Part shown: one piece after another, positions 53,944 to 62,777 of the stretch
Numbering within the stretch: the stretch's first letter is position 1
How the letters are laid out: each line of letters opens with the position of its first letter
NCBI RefSeq assembly: GCF_040546585.1
Contig: NZ_JBEPOC010000001.1
Location: 558,001-622,000, forward strand
Source of the DNA: Marmoricola sp. OAE513
GTDB taxonomy: Bacteria; Actinomycetota; Actinomycetes; Propionibacteriales; Nocardioidaceae
Direction: 5' to 3'
DNA: 64,000 nucleotides
Notes under the pieces: model-generated
The model's database searches: none
Seen by the model: only the letters and a program-made list of their open reading frames with translations
What the model was told of the DNA's origin: nothing
Made by a program: the position numbers and the translations under genes

Positions 53944-55290
53944 GCCGGCGGCGACGAGTGCGGCGGCGACGTCCTCGAGGACGTCCATCGCCTCGTGCAG
54001 CAGCTCGCGGGAGGCCACGAGAGGAGGCAGGAACCGCAGCACGTTGCCGTAGGTCCCGCAGGTCAGCGTGAGGACGCCCTCCTGGTGGCAGCCGGCGCTG
54101 AGCCTCGCTGCCGTCACCGGGTCGGGCGTCGTCGTGCCCGGCTCGACGATCTCGACCGCGATCATCGCGCCTTGGCCGCGGACGTCACCGATCGCCGGGA
54201 ACGTCACCGCCATCGCCGCGAGCCGGCGCTTGAGCAGCTCGCCGATACCGAGGGCGCGCGCGTTGAGGTCGAGGACCTTCATCGTCTGGATCGCCCCCAG
54301 CGCGGCGGCGCAGGCGACCGGGTTGCCGCCGTACGTGCCGCCGAGGCCGCCGACGTGCACCGAGTCCATGATCTCCGCCCTGCCGACGACGGCTGCCAGC
54401 GGCAGTCCGCCGGCGACGCCCTTGGCGACGGTGGTGAGGTCGGGCAGCCAGCCCTCGTGCTCGCTGGCGAACCAGGTGCCCGTGCGGCACATGCCGGACT
54501 GGATCTCGTCGGCGACGAAGACGATGCCGTTCGCGTTGGCGTACTCGACAAGTGCGGGCAGGTAGCCGGGCGCCGGCACGATGAAGCCGCCCTCCCCGAG
54601 GACCGGCTCGATCACGATCGCGGCGACGTTGCTCGCGCCGACCTGCTTGTCGATGACGTCGATCGTGCGGGCCGCGGCCTCCGCACCGGTCAGACCGTCC
54701 CGGAACGGGTAGGACACCGGGGCCCGGTAGACCTCGCCCGCGAACGGGCCGAAGCCCTCCTTGTAGGGCATGTTCTTGGCCGTCATCGCCATCGTCAGGT
54801 TCGTACGCCCGTGGTACGCGTGGTCGACCACGACGACGGCGTCCCGACCGGTGTGCACGCGGGCGATCTTCACCGCGTTCTCGACGGCCTCGGCGCCGGA
54901 GTTGAACAGTGCGGCCTTCTTGGCGTGGTCACCGGGCGTCAGGTCGGCCAGCTGCTCGCAGACCTCCACGTAGCCGTCGTACGGGGCGACCATGAAGCAG
55001 GTGTGCGTGAACGCGGCGACCTGCTCGGTCACCCGCTCGACGACCTCGGGCGCGGAGTTGCCGACCGAGGTGACCGCGATGCCGGAGGCGAGGTCGATGA
55101 AGGAGTTGCCGTCGACGTCGACGATCACGCCGCCACCGGCAGCGGCGACGTACACCGGCAGGGTGCTGCCGACCCCGGAGGCGACGGCCGCCGTACGCCG
55201 CTCGTGCAGCTCGCGCGACTTCGGTCCCGGGACCTCGGTGACCAGGCGACGTTCCTGCGGCAGGCTCGGTCCGCCGGCGGTGGTGGTCAT
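53941..55290 (-). CDS. gabT: 4-aminobutyrate aminotransferase
   Basis: A 449-residue class-III aminotransferase converting GABA and 2-oxoglutarate to succinate semialdehyde and glutamate. VDHAYHGRTNLTMAMTAK, EPVLGEGGFIVPAPGYL and VFVADEIQSGMCRTGTWFASE are characteristic; the PLP Lys is in LTTVAKGVAGGLPLAAVVG. Glycine-rich residues near the PLP phosphate (FNSGAEAVENAVKIAR) are intact. ATG at 55290 overlaps the preceding stop (ATGA). The polyamine-type neighbours support a role after putrescine degradation. Confidence 0.93.
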   Translation of the reverse strand: MTTTAGGPSLPQERRLVTEVPGPKSRELHERRTAAVASGVGSTLPVYVAAAGGGVIVDVDGNSFIDLASGIAVTSVGNSAPEVVERVTEQVAAFTHTCFMVAPYDGYVEVCEQLADLTPGDHAKKAALFNSGAEAVENAVKIARVHTGRDAVVVVDHAYHGRTNLTMAMTAKNMPYKEGFGPFAGEVYRAPVSYPFRDGLTGAEAAARTIDVIDKQVGASNVAAIVIEPVLGEGGFIVPAPGYLPALVEYANANGIVFVADEIQSGMCRTGTWFASEHEGWLPDLTTVAKGVAGGLPLAAVVGRAEIMDSVHVGGLGGTYGGNPVACAAALGAIQTMKVLDLNARALGIGELLKRRLAAMAVTFPAIGDVRGQGAMIAVEIVEPGTTTPDPVTAARLSAGCHQEGVLTLTCGTYGNVLRFLPPLVASRELLHEAMDVLEDVAAALVAAG

Positions 55291-56543
55291 GCGATCTCCA
55301 GTTCCTTGGTTCCCCAGGGCGAGCCGTAGGCGGTGAGCAGGTCCAGGAACGGTACGGCGTCGAACGCCTCCGGGCCCAGCACGCCAGCTCCGCTCCAGGT
55401 GCCGGTAGCGATCAGCTCGAGAGCGACCACCGGGTTGATCGCCGTCTGCCAGACGACGCACTGGTGGCCGTAGTCCGCCATCACCGTCTCGTTGTCGACG
55501 ACGTGGTAGAGGTAGGTGCTGCGGGGAGCACCGTCTTTCCCCTTGCCAGTGACCCACAGCCCGGCGCAGGTCTTGCCCTTCATCCGCGGGCCGACGGTCG
55601 CCGGGTCGGGCAGGACGGCGGCGACGACGTCGCGCGGCGACACCTCAACGCCCTTCACGGTGACCTTCTCGGTCCTGTCGAGCCCGAGGGTGTTGAGCAC
55701 CTTGAGGATGGTGATGAATTCGTCGCCGAGGCCGTACTTGAAGGTCGCCCGCTTGGCGTCGACCCAGCGCGGCATCAGCAGCACCTCCTCGTGCTCGACG
55801 TTCACGCACTCGACCGGCCCGATGCCCTCGGGGAAGTTGAAGACCTCGGGCTCGGAGAACGGCGCGGTGGTGAACCAGCCACGGTCCTTCTCCCAGATGA
55901 CGGGAGGGTTCAGGCACTCCTCGATCGTGGTCCACATCGAGAACGACGGCGCGAAGATCTCGTTGCCGGCGTCGTCGGTGACCACCAGGTTGGCGCCGTC
56001 CCGGGTGCCGAGCTCATCGATCTCGCTGAACAGGTGGTCTGCGGCGTACCGGGCGAAGACGTCGGACAGACCAGGCTCGACCCCCATCCCGACCAGCGCG
56101 AGACGGCCGGCGGCCTCCCACTCCTCCGCCACGGCGAACTGCTCGTCGCCGAGCATCACGCCGACCTGCTCGTAGGGCTTCTCCGGGTGCGGCTTCGAGA
56201 GTGACATCGCCATGTCGACGTAGTCCGCACCGGCCGCGAACGCACCGTGGAAGATCGGCATGTTGAAAACCGGGTCGACAGCGTTCATCACGTGGGTGAT
56301 GCCGTTCTCGCGGCACAGCGCCGTCACCGCCTCGGCCGACGACGCGTCGATCGTCGCTGCCGTGAACCGGTCGTCCAGCGCGTCGGCAGCGCGCTGCGCC
56401 TTGGCCTCGTCGTAGTCGGCGATCACGACCGCTTCGAAGAATTCGCGGCGCGCGGCGATCGCGGTGAAGGCCCCGCCGACTCCCCCGGCCCCGACGAGGA
56501 GGATGCGCATCTCTGTGGATCGAGCCGAGGCGAGATCACTCAC
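55287..56543 (-). CDS. saccharopine-dehydrogenase-family oxidoreductase
   Basis: A 418-residue NAD(P)-binding protein. The Rossmann motif RILLVGAGGVGGAFTAIAAR opens the fold, followed by NAVDPVFNMPIFHGAFAAGADYVDM and VGMGVEPGLSDVFARYAA. It matches saccharopine dehydrogenase/homospermidine-synthase-like enzymes that act on carbon-nitrogen bonds of diamine or lysine-type substrates. With gabT, a gamma-aminobutyraldehyde dehydrogenase and a class-III transaminase around it, a polyamine or lysine catabolic step is likely but the exact reaction is not resolved. Start: GTG 56543 (overlapping the preceding stop) or the ATG at 56510; neither has a strong RBS. Confidence 0.82.
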   Translation of the reverse strand: MSDLASARSTEMRILLVGAGGVGGAFTAIAARREFFEAVVIADYDEAKAQRAADALDDRFTAATIDASSAEAVTALCRENGITHVMNAVDPVFNMPIFHGAFAAGADYVDMAMSLSKPHPEKPYEQVGVMLGDEQFAVAEEWEAAGRLALVGMGVEPGLSDVFARYAADHLFSEIDELGTRDGANLVVTDDAGNEIFAPSFSMWTTIEECLNPPVIWEKDRGWFTTAPFSEPEVFNFPEGIGPVECVNVEHEEVLLMPRWVDAKRATFKYGLGDEFITILKVLNTLGLDRTEKVTVKGVEVSPRDVVAAVLPDPATVGPRMKGKTCAGLWVTGKGKDGAPRSTYLYHVVDNETVMADYGHQCVVWQTAINPVVALELIATGTWSGAGVLGPEAFDAVPFLDLLTAYGSPWGTKELEIA

Positions 56544-57972
56544 CGATGTAGCTCATGACGTGCTTGATCCGGGTGTAGTCCTCCAGGCCGTACAGCGACA
56601 GGTCCTTGCCGTAGCCGGAGTGCTTGAACCCGCCGTGCGGCATCTCGGAGATGAACGGGATGTGGGTGTTGATCCAGACGACGCCGAAGTCGAGGTTCTT
56701 GCTCATCCGCAGCGCACGCGCGTGGTCCTTGGTCCAGACGCTCGAGGAGAGGCCGTACTCGACACCGTTCGCCCAGGCCAGTGCCTCGGTCTCGTCGGCG
56801 AACTTCTGGACGGTCATCACCGGCCCGAAGATCTCCTGCTGGATCAGCTCGTCGTCCTGACGAAGACCGGAGAGCACCGTCGGGTCGTAGAAGTAACCGG
56901 CATCGCCGTTGCGGGTGCCGCCGGTGACCAGGTTCCCGTGGTCGGGAAGCCGGTCGACCATGCCCGAGACTTTCTCCAGCTGCGCCTGGGAGTTCAGCGG
57001 GCCGTAGTAGGTGTCCTCGTTGTCGGGGCGTCCGGTCGGCATGCCCTGCGCAGCCTCGGCGAGCGCCGCGACGAACTCGTCGTGGATGCCGGCCTGGACG
57101 AGCACCCGGGTCGCGGCGGTGCAGTCCTGGCCGGCATTGAACAGTCCGGCGCCGGCGATGCCCTCGGCGGCCGCGGCGATGTCGGCGTCGTCGAACACGA
57201 CCACGGGCGCCTTGCCGCCGAGCTCGAGGTGCACGCGCTTCAGGTCCGTCGACGCCGAGGCGGCGACCTCCATGCCCGCACGCACCGACCCGGTGATCGC
57301 GACCATTGCCGGCGTTTTGTGCTCGACCAGCGCCCGGCCCGTGTCGCGGTCACCGCAGACGACGTTGAGCACACCCGGCGGCAGGAACTCCTGGCACAGC
57401 TCGGCCAGCAGGGTCGAGCTGGCCGGGGTGGTGTCGCTCGGCTTGAGCACGATCGTGTTGCCGCCCGCCAGCGCCGGCGCGATCTTCCAGATCATCATCA
57501 GCAGCGGGTAGTTCCACGGCGTCACCTGACCCACGACGCCGACCGGCTCCCGACGGATCCACGAGGTGTAGTCGGTCATGTACTCGCCGGCCGACTTCCC
57601 CTCGAGGATCCGCGCCGCACCGCCGAAGAACCGGAAGTGGTCCGAGGCGTACGGCATCTCCTCGCTCAGCGTCAGGTGCAGCGGCTTGCCGGTGTCCCTG
57701 CTCTCGACCGCGTTGAGCTCGTCGGTGCGCGCCTCGATGGCATCGGCGATCTTGAGCAGCGCGTTCGACCGGTCCTGCGGAGTGGTGTTCCGCCACGACG
57801 CGAACGCTTCCGCCGCGGCGCCGTACGCGCGGTCGACGTCCTCGGCACCCGACATCGGGGCGGTGGCGTAGACCTGGCCGGTGGTCGGATCGATGACGTC
57901 GTACGTCGCTCCGTCCGCGGCGGCGACGGCCTCGCCGTTGATGATGTTCGTGAAGACTGGTGCGTCGGACAT
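56536..57972 (-). CDS. gamma-aminobutyraldehyde dehydrogenase
   Basis: A 478-residue NAD-dependent aldehyde dehydrogenase. Active site motifs: VTPWNYPLLMMIWKIAPALAGG, VHLELGGKAPVVVFDDAD (general base Glu) and NAGQDCTAATRVL (nucleophile Cys). The FISEMPHGGFKHSGYGKDLSLYGLEDYTRIKHV end is that of gamma-aminobutyraldehyde/PuuC-PatD-type enzymes, which oxidise 4-aminobutanal from putrescine to GABA. GabT beyond the next gene then takes GABA onward. ATG at 57972 after GGGAG. Divergent from the transaminase gene. Confidence 0.92.
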   Translation of the reverse strand: MSDAPVFTNIINGEAVAAADGATYDVIDPTTGQVYATAPMSGAEDVDRAYGAAAEAFASWRNTTPQDRSNALLKIADAIEARTDELNAVESRDTGKPLHLTLSEEMPYASDHFRFFGGAARILEGKSAGEYMTDYTSWIRREPVGVVGQVTPWNYPLLMMIWKIAPALAGGNTIVLKPSDTTPASSTLLAELCQEFLPPGVLNVVCGDRDTGRALVEHKTPAMVAITGSVRAGMEVAASASTDLKRVHLELGGKAPVVVFDDADIAAAAEGIAGAGLFNAGQDCTAATRVLVQAGIHDEFVAALAEAAQGMPTGRPDNEDTYYGPLNSQAQLEKVSGMVDRLPDHGNLVTGGTRNGDAGYFYDPTVLSGLRQDDELIQQEIFGPVMTVQKFADETEALAWANGVEYGLSSSVWTKDHARALRMSKNLDFGVVWINTHIPFISEMPHGGFKHSGYGKDLSLYGLEDYTRIKHVMSYIGE

Positions 57973-58153
57973 GAGGCTCCCTGGTACTCGCAGCGACGGT
58001 TGTCCCAAGTCAAGCCAGAACGGCCGGACCAGTCAAGGCGGAACAACGAAATCCGTCGGAGAATCAAAATGTTTACACGAAAGCAACCTTCAGAGCGGCC
58101 CTGAAATGCGGATTCACTTGCTTTGAGCGCGGCCCAGTGGGCACACTGCTGGC

Positions 58154-59539
58154 ATGAACGACGCCACGGATGCCGGCCGCCAGCAGGCCGCTCGCGACCA
58201 CCTCTGGATGCACTTCACCCGGCACTCGTCGTACGAGTCCGCCGAGGTCCCCACCATCGCACGAGGCGAAGGCGCCTACATCTACGACACCCACGACAAC
58301 CGGTACCTCGACGGGCTCTCCGGTCTGTTCGTCGTCCAGGCCGGTCACGGCCGCGCCGAGCTCGCGGAGGCTGCGGCGAAGCAGGCCGAGAAGCTGGCGT
58401 TCTTCCCGATCTGGTCCTACGCGCACCCGGGAGCGATCGACCTGGCGGAGCGCGTCGCCGGCTACGCGCCGGGCGACCTCAACAAGGTCTTCTTCACCAC
58501 CGGCGGCGGCGAGGCCGTCGAGACTGCCTGGAAGCTGGCGAAGAACTACTTCAAACTCACCGGCAAGCCCGGCAAGCACAAGGTCATCAGCCGCGCGATC
58601 GCGTACCACGGCACCCCGCAGGGCGCGCTCTCGATCACGGGCCTGCCGGGGATGAAGGCCCCCTTCGAACCGCTGGTGCCGAGCACGTTCCGGGTGCCGA
58701 ACACGAACTTCTACCGCGCCCCGGCGCAGTTCCAGGGGCACCCCGACGACGAGGAGGCGTTCGGACGTTGGGCCGCGGACAGGATCGCGGAGGCGATCGA
58801 GTTCGAGGGTCCCGACACCGTGGCGGCGGTGTTCCTCGAGCCGGTGCAGAACAGCGGAGGCTGCTTCCCTCCCCCGCCGGGCTACTTCCAGCGGGTCCGC
58901 GAGATCTGCGACGAGTACGACGTGCTGCTGGTCTCCGACGAGGTCATCTGCGCGTTCGGTCGTCTCGGCCACATGTTCGGCGCCGACCGCTACGGCTACC
59001 AGCCCGACATCATCACGTGCGCGAAGGGCCTGACCTCGGGCTACTCCCCGCTCGGCGCGATGATCGCCAGCGACCGGCTGTTCGAGCCCTTCAGAGGTGG
59101 CGACGCCACCTTCCTGCACGGTTACACCTTCGGCGGCCATCCGGTCTCGACCGCGGTCGCGATGGCCAACCTCCACATCTTCGAGCGCGAGAACCTCAAC
59201 CAGCACGTCCTCGACAACGAGGGTGCCTTCCGGGCCACCCTGGAGAAGCTGCTCGACCTGCCGCTGGTCGGCGACGTCCGCGGCGACGGTTACTTCTACG
59301 GGATCGAGCTGGTCAAGGACAAGGCGACCAAGGAGACGTTCAACGACGCCGAGTCCGAGCGGCTGCTGCGCGGGTTCCTGTCCAAGGCGCTCTTCGAGGC
59401 CGGCCTGTACTGCCGCGCCGACGACCGCGGCGACCCGGTGGTCCAGCTCGCTCCCCCGCTGATCTGCGACCAGGCGCACTTCGACGAGATCGAGGAGATC
59501 CTGCGCAAGGTTCTGACGGAGGCGGAGAACCACCTCTGA
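58154..59539 (+). CDS. class-III aminotransferase (putrescine/polyamine--pyruvate type)
   Basis: A 461-residue PLP-dependent class-III transaminase. It has LSGLFVVQAGHGRAELAEAA, FFTTGGGEAVETAWKLAKNY, EPVQNSGGCFPPPPGYFQRV and LVSDEVICAFGRLGHMFGA; the PLP Lys is in DIITCAKGLTSGYSPLGAMI. The closest known roles are putrescine- or beta-alanine:pyruvate aminotransferases (SpuC-like), fitting the first step of a transaminase route: putrescine to 4-aminobutanal, then the dehydrogenase at 56536. ATG at 58154. It is divergent from the dehydrogenase over a 181-base gap. Confidence 0.88.
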   Translation: MNDATDAGRQQAARDHLWMHFTRHSSYESAEVPTIARGEGAYIYDTHDNRYLDGLSGLFVVQAGHGRAELAEAAAKQAEKLAFFPIWSYAHPGAIDLAERVAGYAPGDLNKVFFTTGGGEAVETAWKLAKNYFKLTGKPGKHKVISRAIAYHGTPQGALSITGLPGMKAPFEPLVPSTFRVPNTNFYRAPAQFQGHPDDEEAFGRWAADRIAEAIEFEGPDTVAAVFLEPVQNSGGCFPPPPGYFQRVREICDEYDVLLVSDEVICAFGRLGHMFGADRYGYQPDIITCAKGLTSGYSPLGAMIASDRLFEPFRGGDATFLHGYTFGGHPVSTAVAMANLHIFERENLNQHVLDNEGAFRATLEKLLDLPLVGDVRGDGYFYGIELVKDKATKETFNDAESERLLRGFLSKALFEAGLYCRADDRGDPVVQLAPPLICDQAHFDEIEEILRKVLTEAENHL

Positions 59540-59545
59540 CCGACC

Positions 59546-59575
59546 CCGGTCATCGAGCTTGCCGAGCTGTGGCGA
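59546..59575. repeat. diverged copy of the dispersed 8289 repeat
   Basis: About 30 bases beginning CCGGTCATCGAGCTTGCCG match the minus-strand reading of the 8289 and 8336 copies with roughly four differences. It lies in the gap between two convergent genes. Confidence 0.6.
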
Positions 59576-59587
59576 GGCTGCACCAGC

Positions 59588-60511
59588 TCAGCCGACCACA
59601 GCCGTACGCCGGCACACCTCGTCCCACGGCGTCGGCTCGATGCCGAAGTGCGCGCGCGCCGCGGAGTCGTCGATCGTGTACGGCCGGGTCCACTGGTAGT
59701 CGAGCTGCTTGAGCTCGCGCATCATCGGCACGAACAACGCGGAAGCCGCGAACACCGACGCCGGGATCGCTGACACCTTGGGCGCCGGACGACCGACCGC
59801 CGCCATCACGTCGGTGAGTGCCTCACGCTGCGTGCGCGGAGCGTTGGTCGGCGCGAGCCAGGTCCGCCCCAGGGCGGTCTCGTCCTCGGCTGCCGCGATC
59901 ATCGTGCGTGCCATGTCGAGCACGTCGGTGAAGCTGTGCGGCTGGTCGGCGCTGCCGATCACCCAGGCACGTTTGCCGGCGAGCATGCCGGGGACCTGAC
60001 GGGTGATGTGACCGTTCTCCCCCACCCCGGTGCCGACGTAGTCCGAACCTCGCACCTCGACGGTCCGGATCCGACCCGCCTGGTGCAGCGCGAGGGCGTC
60101 GGCCCACATGCTCGTCCGCAGGATGCCTTTGTGGTCGGTCGCGACATCGGGCAGGCCCTCGTGCATCGGAGCGTCGACCGGACCGTAGGGGTACAGGTTG
60201 CCGGTGATCGCGTACGTCGCACCCGACCGCTCCGCAGCCACGAGCAGTGCAGCGGCCAGCGGAGGCCAGACCTGCTCCCACGTCGTGTAGTCGCCGGGGT
60301 TGGCGCAGTTGTAGAGCACCGACGCGCCCTCGGCGGCCGCGCTCAGCGCGTCTGCGTCCGACGCGTCCAGCGCGATGTGGTCGACCCCCGCGATGCCCGT
60401 GTCGGTGCCCGAACGCGTCGCGACGACGACCTCCGAGCCGCGTGCTGCGAGCAGCTGGGCGACGTGCCGACCGACAGGTCCGGCTCCGACGATGAAGTGA
60501 CGATCAGACAT
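59588..60511 (-). CDS. NAD(P)-binding epimerase/dehydratase-like protein
   Basis: A 307-residue Rossmann-fold protein of the atypical/extended SDR type. The dinucleotide site is HFIVGAGPVGRHVAQLLAARG, and AITGNLYPYGPVDAPMHEGLP and RGSDYVGTGVGENGHITRQV follow. The YxxxK catalytic pair of classical SDRs is not seen, so the chemistry may be non-oxidative or unusual. It is divergently paired with a TetR gene and shares its palindromic operators. ATG at 60511 after GAGGAACC. The substrate is probably an aldehyde or other small effector, by context only. Confidence 0.75.
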   Translation of the reverse strand: MSDRHFIVGAGPVGRHVAQLLAARGSEVVVATRSGTDTGIAGVDHIALDASDADALSAAAEGASVLYNCANPGDYTTWEQVWPPLAAALLVAAERSGATYAITGNLYPYGPVDAPMHEGLPDVATDHKGILRTSMWADALALHQAGRIRTVEVRGSDYVGTGVGENGHITRQVPGMLAGKRAWVIGSADQPHSFTDVLDMARTMIAAAEDETALGRTWLAPTNAPRTQREALTDVMAAVGRPAPKVSAIPASVFAASALFVPMMRELKQLDYQWTRPYTIDDSAARAHFGIEPTPWDEVCRRTAVVG

Positions 60512-60533
60512 GGTTCCTCCTGAGGCTGATGGG

Positions 60534-60550
60534 CGAGAGCACCGCTCTCG
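60534..60550. promoter_or_regulatory. TetR operator copy 1
   Basis: CGAGAGC (60534-60540), a 3-base centre ACC and GCTCTCG (60544-60550) form a perfect 7-bp inverted repeat in the divergent promoter region, 23 bases before the SDR-like start on the minus strand. Confidence 0.75.
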
Positions 60551-60551
60551 T

Positions 60552-60581
60552 TTGTCAGCATGGCACCGTCTAACGTCAAAT
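60552..60581 (+). promoter_or_regulatory. possible promoter of the TetR gene between its two operators
   Basis: TTGTCA (60552-60557), 18 bases and TCAAAT (60576-60581) could be a sigma-A promoter for the rightward TetR gene; a TTGACG on the other strand could serve the leftward gene. Both would be covered when repressor occupies the flanking operators. Confidence 0.35.
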
Positions 60582-60582
60582 G

Positions 60583-60599
60583 CAAGAGCACTGCTCTCG
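60583..60599. promoter_or_regulatory. TetR operator copy 2
   Basis: CAAGAGC (60583-60589), ACT, GCTCTCG (60593-60599) repeats operator 1 with one arm base changed, 49 bases away. Both copies are followed by TTTGT, so the duplication extends past the palindrome. A further half-site TGCTCTCG is near 60611. Confidence 0.7.
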
Positions 60600-60627
60600 T
60601 TTGTTGCACATGCTCTCGGAATGGTCC

Positions 60628-61368
60628 ATGATCGTGCCCGTGACGGACGTTCCGAAGGCCAGGACTGCGCGCGAGCGCGCCCGCGAGGAGATCACCAGCG
60701 AGATCCTCAGCGCGGCCCGAGCACGCCTGGCCGAAGCCGGCCCTGGCGAGCTCAGCCTGCGTGCCGTCGCCCGCGACGTCGGCATGGTCTCCTCAGCCGT
60801 CTACCGCTACTTCCCCAGCCGCGACCACCTGCTGACGGCCCTGCTCATCGCCGCGTACGACGAGCTCGGGGCGTACGCCGAAGCGGCCGATGACGCGGTG
60901 GCCGACCGGGACGATCACGCCGCCCGCTGGCACGCCACCTGCAACGCCGTCCGGCAGTGGGCACTGGCGCACCCGCACGACTACGCCCTGCTCTACGGCT
61001 CCCCCGTCACCGGGTACGCCGCCCCGCAGGACACCATCGAGCCGGCCACCCGGGTGATCCGGCGCCTGGTCGAGATCATCGTGCGGTCCGTCGAGGCCGG
61101 CCGTGCGCTCCCTGCCGCCCCTGCTGGCGCTCCCCCTGGCTTCGACGCCTCGACGGCGGGCGCCCAGGAAGCGATCAGCCGGTTCGAGATCGCGGCCGAC
61201 GTCTCCGAAGCCCCGGCCGAGCTGGTGGGCCGCACGCTGATGGCGTGGACGAACATCTTCGGGACGATCTCGTTCGAGCTCTGGGGTCACCTGGTCGGGT
61301 CGGTCGACGACCACGCCGCGTACTACGACGGGGTCGTGGCGCGGTTGTGGGACGACCTCAGCAGCTAG
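60628..61368 (+). CDS. TetR-family transcriptional regulator
   Basis: A 246-residue TetR protein, counted from the ATG at 60628. The HTH is REEITSEILSAARARLAEAGPGELSLRAVARDVGMVSSAVYRYFPSRDHLL; the C-terminal domain has a WHG-type ligand pocket pattern (GRTLMAWTNIFGTISFELWGHLVG). Start choice: the ATG at 60628 avoids the operator region; the upstream ATG/TTG starts would overlap operator 2. The stop overlaps the convergent FAD-oxidoreductase stop (shared CTAG). Confidence 0.88.
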   Translation: MIVPVTDVPKARTARERAREEITSEILSAARARLAEAGPGELSLRAVARDVGMVSSAVYRYFPSRDHLLTALLIAAYDELGAYAEAADDAVADRDDHAARWHATCNAVRQWALAHPHDYALLYGSPVTGYAAPQDTIEPATRVIRRLVEIIVRSVEAGRALPAAPAGAPPGFDASTAGAQEAISRFEIAADVSEAPAELVGRTLMAWTNIFGTISFELWGHLVGSVDDHAAYYDGVVARLWDDLSS

Positions 61369-62777
61369 GAGTCGAAGCCCAGCCCCAGGCGGTCCATGGT
61401 CCGCAGCCAGAGGTTCTCCTTGCCGCCGTTCGCATCCGCCTTCGCCAGCGACCAACGCGTCGCCTGGATGCCGATCCAGCGCGCGGGCTCGGGCGGGAAC
61501 GGCAACGGCTTCTCGCGCACCATCCGCAGCGAGGTCCGTTCGGTCTCCTCGTCGGCGAGCTGGTCGAGCGCGACCTCGGCAGCGAACCGGGTGGCGGCGA
61601 CGCCCAGCCCCGTGAAGCCGAGCGCGTAGGCGACAGAGCCGTTCATCGCCGTCCCGTGGAACGCGGTGAACCGGGTGCAGGTGTCGATGACCCCGCCCCA
61701 GCGGTGCGTGAACGGCAGACCCTCGAGCTGCGGGAACGTCGTGAAGAAGTGATCCGCCAGGACGTCGAACGTCTCCGGTCGCTGCTCGTACGCCGCCCGC
61801 TGGCCGCTGCCGTAGTGGTAGATCGCGTCGTACCCGCCCCAGAGGATCCGGCCGTCGCGGGTGGTCCGGTAGTAGTGGAACTGGTTGGTGCGGTCGCCGA
61901 TGCCCTCGCGACCCGTCCAGCCGATCGCGGCGCGCTGCTCGGTCGACAGCGGTGCGGTCATCAGCGCGTAGTCGTAGACGGGAACCGTCATCAGCCGCAG
62001 CCGGCGCAACAGCGGCTTGAACGCGTTGGTCGCGAGAACGACCTGGCGACCGCGCACGGTCCCGTGCGGGGTCCGGACAGCGATCCGGTCACTCCCCCGG
62101 CCCGAGCGTTCCCGCCGCAGGCCGAGAGCACGGGTCCCCTCGACGATCCGCACTCCCCTGCGCAGGCACGCCTCGCGCAGACCCCACGCGAGCCGCGCCG
62201 GCTCCAGGATCGCCGAATCCGGGTCGTGCACGGCGCCGAGGTACGTCGGCGAGTCCACCCGCGCCCGCACGGCCGCAGCATCGAGCAGCGTGAGCGTCGC
62301 GCCGTACGACGAAGCCTCCTCGACCTCGTCCGCGAGCCCGGCAACCTGCTCGGGCTGCGTGGCGACGCTGAGCGCGCCGGCACGGACGAAGTCGCAGTCG
62401 ATGCCCTCGGCCTCGATGGTCGTGCCGATCGCGTCCAGGTTCTCCCGCCCGAGCCGCACCAACGTCGCCAGCTCATCGGGCCACCGCGAGATCCCGTTGC
62501 CCAGCCCGTGAGTCAGGCTCGCCTCGCAGAACCCGCCGTTGCGTCCGCTCGCCGCGTGCCCGCAGGTCTCGGCCTCGATCACCAGGACGTCGCGCCCGGG
62601 CTCGCGGGTCGCCGCCAGCAGCGCGGTCCAGAGCCCGAGGTAACCGCCCCCGACCACGACGAGATCGACCGACGGGGCACCTTCCAAAGGCGCGGCCTCC
62701 GCGGGGCGCGCCGGATCATCCAGCCAGTACGGCGTCGGGGCTGCGTCGGCCAAGGACGGGTGCTGCGGAGCGTCCAT
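61365..62777 (-). CDS. FAD-dependent oxidoreductase (gamma-glutamylputrescine-oxidase-like)
   Basis: A 470-residue DAO-family flavoprotein. VDLVVVGGGYLGLWTALLAA is the FAD GxGxxG motif, followed by IEAETCGHAASGRNGGFCEASLTHG (the SGRNGG pattern typical of PuuB-type oxidases) and ALGFTGLGVAATRFAAEVALDQL at the C-terminal end. It could oxidise gamma-glutamylputrescine or a related amine, fitting the polyamine permeases beside it. The ATG at 62777 shares one base with the permease stop (TGATG), so it belongs to the potBC-like operon. Confidence 0.88.
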   Translation of the reverse strand: MDAPQHPSLADAAPTPYWLDDPARPAEAAPLEGAPSVDLVVVGGGYLGLWTALLAATREPGRDVLVIEAETCGHAASGRNGGFCEASLTHGLGNGISRWPDELATLVRLGRENLDAIGTTIEAEGIDCDFVRAGALSVATQPEQVAGLADEVEEASSYGATLTLLDAAAVRARVDSPTYLGAVHDPDSAILEPARLAWGLREACLRRGVRIVEGTRALGLRRERSGRGSDRIAVRTPHGTVRGRQVVLATNAFKPLLRRLRLMTVPVYDYALMTAPLSTEQRAAIGWTGREGIGDRTNQFHYYRTTRDGRILWGGYDAIYHYGSGQRAAYEQRPETFDVLADHFFTTFPQLEGLPFTHRWGGVIDTCTRFTAFHGTAMNGSVAYALGFTGLGVAATRFAAEVALDQLADEETERTSLRMVREKPLPFPPEPARWIGIQATRWSLAKADANGGKENLWLRTMDRLGLGFDS

